Positions 1 to 7,124 of a stretch of DNA of 10,036 nucleotides are shown here, one piece after another. The stretch is taken from positions 1 through 10,036 of the forward strand of contig JAUIFT010000044.1 of assembly GCA_030430345.1 (NCBI GenBank), written 5' to 3'. Numbering within the stretch: the first letter of the stretch is position 1; the number at the start of each line of letters is the position of its first letter. The notes under the pieces are model-generated. The model was not told the origin of the DNA. It did no database searches and saw nothing but the letters and a program-made list of their open reading frames with translations. Source of the DNA: Calditrichia bacterium. Lineage in GTDB: Bacteria > Calditrichota > Calditrichia > RBG-13-44-9 > J042. The position numbers and the translations under genes were made by a program.

Positions 1-2
1 AA

Positions 3-1697
3 ATTTTTGATAATATTGTTTTTCTAAAATTATTTTCTTTTTTTGGTGCTTTTCTTCCCCAGGCCAATCTTCTTGGCGAGAGAATCGTCGATCTTTACAA
101 CCAGGTTAACAATGATGACGGTAGCGGCGACTTACTTTCTTTACAGAACAAGATGCGCCTGGCGAAGAAAGAATGGGAACGGGCCAATCAAAAACTCGCC
201 GATTTTAAACGGCGCCATCCAGAGCTATCCCTCGATCGTTTGTTCCTGGAAAAAAATGTGCTGGAAGAGCGATTAACGCAGATAAACAATCTGCGGCAGC
301 ATCTAAGCGAGAAGCTGGTCGAACTTAAAACACAATATGATATTGACGCACAAATTATCACCGTCAAGCAAATCCAGAGCATTCTGGCGCTGAACAGCAA
401 TATTCGAACACCATTCCCTCATACGGAGCTGCAGCCGCTTATCGATCAAAGGAGCGGGATGCGTAACCAAAATCAGCAACACCATAAAGTGCGCCAGAAC
501 CGGGAAGCACTCAGCGAGATTATACGCAGTGTCAACGACAACACCGCCCAGTTTGTCAAGGAGTTAAAGCAGGAAAACCACACCCTGCTCAAGCGCATCA
601 CTCAGTTGGAAAAGAAGCTGCAGACCCGCCCGGAAGTAGATTCCGAGTTGCGCAAGCTGGCGAGCCAGGCGCAGATAAAATCGGATCTCTACTTAAACCT
701 GGAAGATAAATACAACCAGGCGCGCATCGCCCAAAAAGTGCCGGAAAACACCGTCGTGCTTTTTGAAAGAGCAATTCCGCCCCCCTACGAAAATCCTTAT
801 GCAAACTTGCTTCTCAAAGCACTGGTGGGAATTATTGGCGGTCTTGGCGCCGGTATTGGCATGGCTATTTTCAGCAATCTATTTAACAAAACCGCCGCTA
901 ACAGCGAGCAGCTTTACGATCGCCTTCGTTTACCGGTACTGGGCAGCATTCCCATGATCGAAAAAGAAAAGAATACTTCCGGCTTCACTAATGGTAAAAA
1001 TAAGCGGCGTTCCCAGCTGGTAACTTTGGATTATACCCCAACGCTCGCCTCCGAATCCTACCGGGAATTACGCACAAAAATTTTGCTGATGCATCAAAAC
1101 GAAGGCTTGCGCTCTTTCCTGATCAGCAGCCTAAATCCCGGTGATGGCAAGTCGCAGACCGCGGCAAATCTTGCCGTTACCATCGCCCAGCAAAAAATTC
1201 CGGTGGTGTTAATCGATGGCGATATCCGCCGGGGGGTGCAGCATAATGTTTTTGGTAACCGGAAGCGTCCCGGGTTAAGCGATCTGCTCATCTCGAAAGC
1301 GACCATTGATATGAACAACATCAGCAAAATTATTCAACCGACTTTCGTCCCGAATCTTTTTCTGATCTCGGCCGGTTCGCCCATCCCCAATCCGGCGGAA
1401 ATGCTTGGGTCGGACAGAATGCGCCAATTGCTGAAGATTCTCGCCAATCGCTTTGGAGTGAACATTCTCGATACTGCCCCCTTCGGCCTCAATGCTGATG
1501 CAGTGATGCTATCCGACCGTGTCGATGCTTCGATGATTGTTGTACGGGCCGGCGCAACCAATACCGATGTATTGCTGCAGCGTTTACGGCAGTATCCGGA
1601 GTTGGGACGCAAGTTGAAGGGCGTGTTGCTGAACATGGTGAAGATGGCAGAGAAACGGTATCAGATGGATTATCAGCATTCATATTATAACTATTAG
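3..1697 (+). CDS. Polysaccharide biosynthesis tyrosine autokinase (Wzz/GNVR + BY-kinase), 5'-truncated by window edge
   Basis: This is the C-terminal part of a Wzc/CpsD-like inner-membrane kinase that controls export and chain length of capsule or exopolysaccharide. The frame is open to the left edge, so the ATG at 153 is internal and not a start; 564 residues are visible. Order: a long coiled-coil periplasmic Wzz region (about nt 60-700); a GNVR-like segment; a proline-rich stretch AIPPPYENP before the second membrane helix (about nt 801-885, glycine-rich); then the cytoplasmic kinase. Walker A is GDGKS (nt 1140-1154), Walker A' is LIDGDIRR (from nt 1209), and Walker B is ILDTAP (Asp at 1470). 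The protein ends in a tyrosine cluster, YQMDYQHSYYNY, the usual autophosphorylation tail. DTAP instead of the common DTPP and DGD instead of DAD are mild departures. The first ~57 bases are T-rich and encode an odd hydrophobic stretch, so the extreme left may be unreliable. No EPS partner gene lies to its right. Confidence 0.9.
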   Translation: MFDNIVFLKLFSFFGAFLPQANLLGERIVDLYNQVNNDDGSGDLLSLQNKMRLAKKEWERANQKLADFKRRHPELSLDRLFLEKNVLEERLTQINNLRQHLSEKLVELKTQYDIDAQIITVKQIQSILALNSNIRTPFPHTELQPLIDQRSGMRNQNQQHHKVRQNREALSEIIRSVNDNTAQFVKELKQENHTLLKRITQLEKKLQTRPEVDSELRKLASQAQIKSDLYLNLEDKYNQARIAQKVPENTVVLFERAIPPPYENPYANLLLKALVGIIGGLGAGIGMAIFSNLFNKTAANSEQLYDRLRLPVLGSIPMIEKEKNTSGFTNGKNKRRSQLVTLDYTPTLASESYRELRTKILLMHQNEGLRSFLISSLNPGDGKSQTAANLAVTIAQQKIPVVLIDGDIRRGVQHNVFGNRKRPGLSDLLISKATIDMNNISKIIQPTFVPNLFLISAGSPIPNPAEMLGSDRMRQLLKILANRFGVNILDTAPFGLNADAVMLSDRVDASMIVVRAGATNTDVLLQRLRQYPELGRKLKGVLLNMVKMAEKRYQMDYQHSYYNY

Positions 1698-1745
1698 ACT
1701 GATGATTAGCTTTATTGTCTGGTCTAAACTTATTTGTCGCATTTT

Positions 1746-1838
1746 GAGTGACATTGCAAGGAGTTCAGCGACGAAGCAATCTCGTAAATTTCCGGAGATT
1801 GCTTCGCAGGCAAAAAGCGCCTGCCCGCAATGACATCA
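1746..1838. repeat. Dispersed imperfect palindrome, copy 1
   Basis: A stem-loop-forming element between two converging genes. The outer arms are GTGACATTGC (1748-1757) and GCAATGACATCAC (from 1827). The inner arms are a perfect 12-bp inverted repeat, CGAAGCAATCTC (1772-1783) and GAGATTGCTTCG (1795-1806), around an 11-nt loop. A side hairpin GCAGGC/GCCTGC (1806-1811 and 1819-1824) bulges from the right arm. The same layout recurs at 9834-9963. From general knowledge, palindromes built on 'CATTGCGAGGAGCGCAGCGACGAAGCAATC'-like words are scattered in many genomes. It may also act as a transcription stop for both flanking genes, though no strong T-run follows. Confidence 0.8.
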
Positions 1839-1853
1839 CTCTGAACAAAATCT

Positions 1854-2363
1854 CTACAAGTACTTATCCTGCAACACATTGACATGATGCTGTAAGTGCC
1901 CGGCCATAATGTAAGGCAACGTCCGCACCGTGAAGGAAACCCCGCTGGCGATGCCGGTTCTTTGCATCATCTCCGCATCCATGCCGCGGAACATGCGAAT
2001 ATGCGACTGACGTATTTCAAACAATTCCCCGGTCATATCGGCGATATCGCGTAAATCGGCACCGCAGTAATCTACAAAGCGATCCTGGTCCATTCCCGGC
2101 TGATCGGATTCAGCATTGCGGGAAAACCAGAACGCCCGGAACCCGAACACCCGCTCGGTATCCAATACGTGGGCGATCAATTCCCGAATCGTCCATTTCC
2201 CTTCCGCGTAACGATAGTCTGCTTTCTCTGCGGAAATTTCCAGAAATATTTTTCGCACTGCCGCATTCTGATCTTCTAGTACGGAAAGTATATCCCCTTC
2301 CGGAGCGCTGTTAATGTATCCATGGTAAAATTCATTACATTCTTTTAACAGTAATTCCCGCAT
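1854..2363 (-). CDS. DinB/YfiT-family putative metal-dependent enzyme
   Basis: A 169-residue protein of the DinB-like four-helix-bundle superfamily (DinB_2/YfiT type). These proteins bind a divalent metal with three histidines. Characterised relatives include thiol-dependent S-transferases (bacillithiol, mycothiol) and a maleylpyruvate isomerase. The likely ligands are His65 in ELIAHVLDTER, followed by the usual Asp-x-Glu, and the pair His156/His160 in AGHLQHHVN, a HxxxH near the C-terminus. KWTIRELIAH matches the typical 'W(T/S)..E...H..D.E' signature. Length is normal for the family. The start is supported by AGGAG at 2370-2374, six bases upstream of the ATG. There is no signal peptide, so it should be cytoplasmic. 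It stands alone, divergent from obgE and convergent with the autokinase. The substrate cannot be told from sequence; despite the name, a DNA-damage role is not implied. Confidence 0.88.
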   Translation of the reverse strand: MRELLLKECNEFYHGYINSAPEGDILSVLEDQNAAVRKIFLEISAEKADYRYAEGKWTIRELIAHVLDTERVFGFRAFWFSRNAESDQPGMDQDRFVDYCGADLRDIADMTGELFEIRQSHIRMFRGMDAEMMQRTGIASGVSFTVRTLPYIMAGHLQHHVNVLQDKYL

Positions 2364-2471
2364 TATTTTCTCCTGTGATTGTAGTGATCAAAACGAATAA
2401 ACCTGGCTAAAGACGCCATGTCCACTGTTCAATTCTCAATTTCGAATGTAAAAGTTAAAGATATTAAAATG

Positions 2472-2520
2472 CTGAACTCTGAACTCTGAACTCTGAACTC
2501 TGAACTCTGAACTCTGAACT
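2472..2520. repeat. Heptanucleotide tandem repeat, (CTGAACT)x7
   Basis: Seven exact head-to-tail copies of the 7-bp unit CTGAACT occupy the 49 bases, with no mismatch. To the left (about 2428-2448) are decayed units with the same period: TTCAATT, CTCAATT, TCGAATG. It lies in the divergent spacer between the DinB-like gene and obgE, upstream of the candidate obgE promoter. The same heptamer family, on the other strand and in both orientations, fills the gap at 7051-7122. Such heptamer arrays are prone to slippage and are often mis-called as short ORFs. Confidence 0.97.
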
Positions 2521-2573
2521 TCAACCTATTTAGTAAAACCGATCGCCGTTGTCAAGGCGCTAAGAGAAAGGGC

Positions 2574-3658
<1,085 letters not shown>

Positions 3659-3683
3659 ACATTTTTAACATCGGGGGAAAATC

Positions 3684-4781
3684 ATGTCTATCAGCTCACC
3701 ACAGCTGCAGGAAGTGCTGCGTTTATTAACAATTCCACAAATTGGTCCGGGGCGGTTACGCCGTCTGGTGTCAGTATTCGGCAGTGCCAGCGCCGCGCTG
3801 GCAGCACCGTATCAGCACATCACCCGCATCGAAGGGTTTGACCGGAAAATTGCCGCGTATATTAAATCCGGCGGTAATGACACACTCGTTCATCATCAGT
3901 TAAAGCGGATGAAGGAAACCGGCATCCGTGGCATCACAATTTGGGATGACCGTTATCCACTCCTTTTAAAGAAAACCGCCGATCCGCCGGTGATCCTTTT
4001 TTACAAAGGCAATTTACCCGTCGCCTGGCCGGATTGCATCGGCGTTGTCGGCATGCGTCAGCCCGATGCTTATGGGCGCTCGGTGACGGAATCGCTGGTG
4101 AAAGGTTTAGTGGAAAATGGCATTACCGTTGTCAGTGGCATGGCTCGCGGGATAGATACCGTTGCTCACGATGCAGCCTTGCGAATGGGCGGCGATAGCT
4201 ACGCGATACTTGGTTGCGGCATCGACTATATTTATCCGCCGGAAAATCACGGCTTGTATCAGCGCATCACCCGGCAAGGGGCGATCCTCACCGAATATTT
4301 AATCGGCACCAAACCGGACAGCAGTAATTTTCCGCGGCGGAATCGCATCATCAGCGGCGTCAGTCTGGGCACAATTATTATTCAGGCAAGCAATCGAAGC
4401 GGCGCGTTGATTACCGCGAATTACGCCCTGGAGCAAAACCGGGAGGTGTTTGCCGTGCCGGGGAGTATTCTCAATCCCCGCTCGGAGGGGCCGAATCGCC
4501 TCATTCAACAAGGCGCTAAAATGGTCATTGGTATCGATGATATTCTTGAAGAACTCGCGCCGCGCCTTCAAAAGGCACAAGCGCCGGAAAAACCAGCACC
4601 ACCCAATCTGAAAGCGCCGGAAAAAGCATTGCTCGCCCATCTTTCCGAGGAGCCAATGCACATCGATTTGCTTGTTCAGCGGTTGCAGACCTCTCCCGCG
4701 GTCCTGCTCGCGCAACTGTTAAACCTGGAATTACTCGGCGTGGTAAAGCAATTATCAGGGAAGATGTTTATACGAATATGA
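3684..4781 (+). CDS. dprA: DNA-processing protein DprA (Smf)
   Basis: A 365-residue DprA, a cytoplasmic protein that binds incoming or exposed single-stranded DNA and loads RecA onto it during natural transformation. Three parts are visible. An N-terminal helix-hairpin-helix/SAM-like region has IPQIGPGRLRRLV at about 17-29. The central Rossmann-like domain (about 80-285) has SGMARGID at 151-158, GCGIDYIYPPEN at 177-188 and FPRRNRIISG at 216-225. A C-terminal winged-helix (DML1-like) region lies at about 310-365. All segments are full length and intact. The start is set by the G-run GGGGGAAAATC directly before the ATG. It follows obgE by 25 bases. The stop (4779-4781) lies five bases before a large inverted repeat that probably ends transcription. 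Presence of dprA alone does not prove competence, because it is nearly universal. Confidence 0.97.
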   Translation: MSISSPQLQEVLRLLTIPQIGPGRLRRLVSVFGSASAALAAPYQHITRIEGFDRKIAAYIKSGGNDTLVHHQLKRMKETGIRGITIWDDRYPLLLKKTADPPVILFYKGNLPVAWPDCIGVVGMRQPDAYGRSVTESLVKGLVENGITVVSGMARGIDTVAHDAALRMGGDSYAILGCGIDYIYPPENHGLYQRITRQGAILTEYLIGTKPDSSNFPRRNRIISGVSLGTIIIQASNRSGALITANYALEQNREVFAVPGSILNPRSEGPNRLIQQGAKMVIGIDDILEELAPRLQKAQAPEKPAPPNLKAPEKALLAHLSEEPMHIDLLVQRLQTSPAVLLAQLLNLELLGVVKQLSGKMFIRI

Positions 4782-4786
4782 TAAAT

Positions 4787-4845
4787 AAATGGGCAAATTT
4801 GCAAATGGGCAATACAATAATATTCATTTGCAAATTTGCCCATTT
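4787..4845. terminator. Perfect 21-bp inverted repeat between converging dprA and recQ; likely bidirectional terminator
   Basis: The left arm (4787-4807) and right arm (4825-4845) are exact reverse complements over 21 bases, separated by a 17-nt loop. Each arm contains the self-complementary decamer GCAAATTTGC, so each arm can also fold back by itself or pair with another copy. The stem is A/T-rich and has no GC core with a T-run, so it is not a textbook intrinsic terminator. Its place, five bases after the dprA stop and facing the recQ stop, argues for that role on both strands. It may equally be a member of a dispersed repeat family. Confidence 0.7.
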
Positions 4846-4863
4846 GTCCATTTGTCCATTTGC
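4840..4863. repeat. Octamer tandem repeat CCATTTGT x3 at the edge of the palindrome
   Basis: Three consecutive 8-bp units, CCATTTGT, CCATTTGT and CCATTTGC, extend the right arm of the dprA/recQ inverted repeat and stop five bases before the recQ stop codon. The unit is a fragment of the arm sequence, as if the element grew by slippage on one side only. Confidence 0.9.
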
Positions 4864-4868
4864 AATTG

Positions 4869-7037
4869 CTACCGATTCAAATAATAAAGCCGCAACAACT
4901 GCAGCTCTTCGTAGTTCACCCGGCCATTCATCGCATCGTAAACAGGGCGTAGTTTTTCCACCCCTAATTCCTCAAAGGCACGTATCACCGCATCCTGCCG
5001 GGACTGCGAGAGCCGGGAAGCTTTCGCAAATTCTTCGTTGCGCAACTTATTTCCCTCCATGGCATAATTATATAAATGTGCAAGAATCGTGGTAATTTTT
5101 ACCCCATATTCGGCCATTAATGTTTTCAGGGACGCCCCATTATTATAAGCTTCCGCAACCAATACATAGCGCGGTTTGAAATCAGCTTTGGGCGTACTGC
5201 GCGGGATCGCCGGGGTCGGGGTCTTTTCGATTTCCGCTTTGTTATGGGCGTTGGCAAATTCCCGGATCACGTGCAGGAAGGTATGCCCATATCGTTTCAT
5301 CTTCGCCTGCCCAACCCCATGCATCTGCAAAAAGACTGCTTCGCTTTGCGGATAGAATGTCGCCATATCGATCAGGGATTTATCCGAGAAAATAACGAAA
5401 GGCGCGACATTGGCGGCATCGGCGAGTTCCTTGCGTTTCTGGCGAAGTTGCGTGAAAAGCTCACGGTCATAATCGCCGCTGTAGTCCGGCGTCTTCCGGG
5501 TCTGCTGAGTGGTTTCTTCCTGCAAAGTGCCAAACACTTTTTCCTGGGAAGAAAGCACCTGACTGGCCTTTGTGGTCAGCTTCAAACTGCCGTAGGTTAA
5601 ATCTTTCGAAAGTAATCCCTGCCGGGAAAATTGCCGGGAAAGATGCGACCATTGTTTTTTCGAATATTCCTTTCCGATCCCATAGGTGGTAAGATGTTGA
5701 TGGCCGTTGGAAAGAATCTTCTTCGCTGCTGATCCGCGGAGCACATCGATGATATAACCGGCCCCATACAGCTGACCGGTGCGAAAAACACAGGAAAGAA
5801 ATTTCTGCGCCGCCAGGGTAATGTCCACTTTTTCTTTTTCCCCGCCCTGGCAGTTATCACACATATCGCAGCGCTCGGCCAGGTAATCTTCCCCGAAATA
5901 ACGAATGAGCGGGATGCGGCGGCACCCCTCGGTCTCCGCCATGTCGATGAGACGATCGAGATGAACGAAAGCCACCTGCCGCTGCAGCGGATCTTCCTTC
6001 TGATCAATAAAAAAGCGTACTTTCTGGGCATCACCGGCACTAAACAAAAGCAGACAATCTGCCCGCACACCATCACGGCCGGCCCGGCCAATTTCCTGGT
6101 AATAGGACTCGATACTTTTCGGAAGATCATAGTGAATTACAAAGCGCACATTCGATTTATTGATGCCCATCCCAAAGGCGATGGTGGCAACGATAATCTG
6201 CACATCGTCGCGGATAAACAATTCCTGGTTCTCCCGGCGGGCATCATCGGACAAACCGGCATGATACGGGCGCACTGATAAGCCATTCTTGCCAAGGAAC
6301 TCCGACAGGATTTCCACCTGCCGGCGGGAAAAGCAATAAATAATACCGGATTGATCGGGAAACTGCTGCAGAAACTCCAGGGTTTGCCGCGCCGGATCTG
6401 CTTTCGGAAAAACCTGCAGAAACAGGTTCTCCCGGTTAAAGCTGGCGAGGAATTTATGCCCGGAATTAATATCGAGAATATTACAGATATCCTCCTGCAC
6501 TTGTGGTGTGGCTGTGGCGGTAAGCGCCATAAACACCGCATGGGGAAAGCGTTTACGCAGAGAGGAAAGCTGGCGGTATTCCGGGCGAAAATCATGCCCC
6601 CATTCGGAAATACAGTGCGCTTCGTCGATGGTAATACAATCGATTTGCAAAGAGCCTAGCAGCTCCAGGATGCTGGTTTTAAACAGCGTTTCCGGGGCCA
6701 CATAGAGCAGGCTGGCCTGGCGGTTCTTTAGCATATGGATATTCAGGGAATATTCTTCCCGGGAGAGCGTGCTATTCAGTAATATAGCTGAAGCGCCGAC
6801 TTCCCGCAACTGTTCCACCTGATCCTTCATCAGGGAAATGAGCGGAGAAACAACGATGGTCAGTCCCTCGAAGATCAGGGCGGGAATTTGATAACAGAGG
6901 GATTTCCCCCCGCCGGTTGGCATAATCACTAACGCATCCCGGCGATTCAGCACATGATCAATCACTTCCCCCTGCAGGGGACGAAATTCATCGTAGCCAA
7001 AAACATCTTTTAAAATTTGCTGAGCTTTTTGTGGCAT
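4869..7037 (-). CDS. recQ: ATP-dependent DNA helicase RecQ with C-terminal HTH_40-type domain
   Basis: A 722-residue RecQ, a 3'-5' superfamily 2 helicase that unwinds forks, D-loops and recombination intermediates. Helicase core: Walker A TGGGKS (41-46), DEAH (138-141) followed by the RecQ aromatic loop region CISEWGHDFRPEY, and motif VI QEIGRAGRDG (314-323). The RQC zinc cysteines are C372, C390, C393 and C396. The RQC winged helix runs to about 500, and an HRDC domain spans about 523-598 (HGVGQAKMKRYG). A proline-rich linker (about 603-622) leads to an extra domain at about 624-712 (LVAEAYNNGASLKTLMAEYG) resembling the HTH_40 module. This makes it longer than the roughly 610 residues of E. 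coli RecQ. The conserved N-terminus supports the start, although no strong Shine-Dalgarno precedes it. It lies 87 bases downstream of the DUF885 gene on the same strand, with a hairpin-forming repeat between them. Confidence 0.97.
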   Translation of the reverse strand: MPQKAQQILKDVFGYDEFRPLQGEVIDHVLNRRDALVIMPTGGGKSLCYQIPALIFEGLTIVVSPLISLMKDQVEQLREVGASAILLNSTLSREEYSLNIHMLKNRQASLLYVAPETLFKTSILELLGSLQIDCITIDEAHCISEWGHDFRPEYRQLSSLRKRFPHAVFMALTATATPQVQEDICNILDINSGHKFLASFNRENLFLQVFPKADPARQTLEFLQQFPDQSGIIYCFSRRQVEILSEFLGKNGLSVRPYHAGLSDDARRENQELFIRDDVQIIVATIAFGMGINKSNVRFVIHYDLPKSIESYYQEIGRAGRDGVRADCLLLFSAGDAQKVRFFIDQKEDPLQRQVAFVHLDRLIDMAETEGCRRIPLIRYFGEDYLAERCDMCDNCQGGEKEKVDITLAAQKFLSCVFRTGQLYGAGYIIDVLRGSAAKKILSNGHQHLTTYGIGKEYSKKQWSHLSRQFSRQGLLSKDLTYGSLKLTTKASQVLSSQEKVFGTLQEETTQQTRKTPDYSGDYDRELFTQLRQKRKELADAANVAPFVIFSDKSLIDMATFYPQSEAVFLQMHGVGQAKMKRYGHTFLHVIREFANAHNKAEIEKTPTPAIPRSTPKADFKPRYVLVAEAYNNGASLKTLMAEYGVKITTILAHLYNYAMEGNKLRNEEFAKASRLSQSRQDAVIRAFEELGVEKLRPVYDAMNGRVNYEELQLLRLYYLNR

Positions 7038-7050
7038 GATATCAGTTCCG

Positions 7051-7122
7051 GGTTCAAAGTTCAGAGTTCAAAGTTGACGGATCGGAGCTCAAACGTTGAA
7101 CTCTGAACCCGGAGCGTTGAAC
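7051..7122. repeat. Degenerate heptamer repeats in both orientations forming a 13-bp hairpin
   Basis: Units of period seven read GTTCAAA, GTTCAGA, GTTCAAA, GTTGACG from 7052. They are the reverse complement of the family at 2472-2520. After a 24-nt loop the other orientation appears: GTTCAGAGTTCAA (7059-7071) is exactly complementary to TTGAACTCTGAAC (7096-7108). A further partial unit, GTTGAACT, lies at 7116-7123. The element sits between the DUF885 stop and the recQ start, so it may end or weaken read-through from DUF885 into recQ. Confidence 0.85.
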
Positions 7123-7124
7123 TT

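Noticed and set aside
43..276. 77-codon frame overlapping the start of the autokinase
   Set aside because: It is out of frame with a gene whose domains and length are clear, and it begins in the T-rich edge.
1840..1846. Single TCTGAAC heptamer near the DinB-like stop, and CTGAACT at 9159-9165
   Set aside because: One or two single 7-mers are expected by chance in 10 kb on two strands; they have no tandem neighbours.
2419..2490. Short plus-strand frame beginning ATGTCCACTG and running into the heptamer array
   Set aside because: About 23 codons of repeat-derived sequence, ending inside the array, with no ribosome site.
2472..2520. CRISPR array
   Set aside because: The units are 7 bp, directly abutting and without spacers, so this is a simple tandem repeat.
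4778..5095. Plus-strand reading frame of 105 codons across the dprA/recQ spacer
   Set aside because: It consists of the palindrome translated and then the antisense of the recQ 3' end; there is no ribosome site and no domain pattern.
5597..6595. Long alternative minus-strand frames inside recQ
   Set aside because: They are shadow frames; the RecQ frame carries all helicase motifs without interruption across this stretch.
4782..7124. Both spacers flanking recQ being exactly 87 bp
   Set aside because: They belong to different repeat families with no shared sequence, so the equal lengths look like coincidence.
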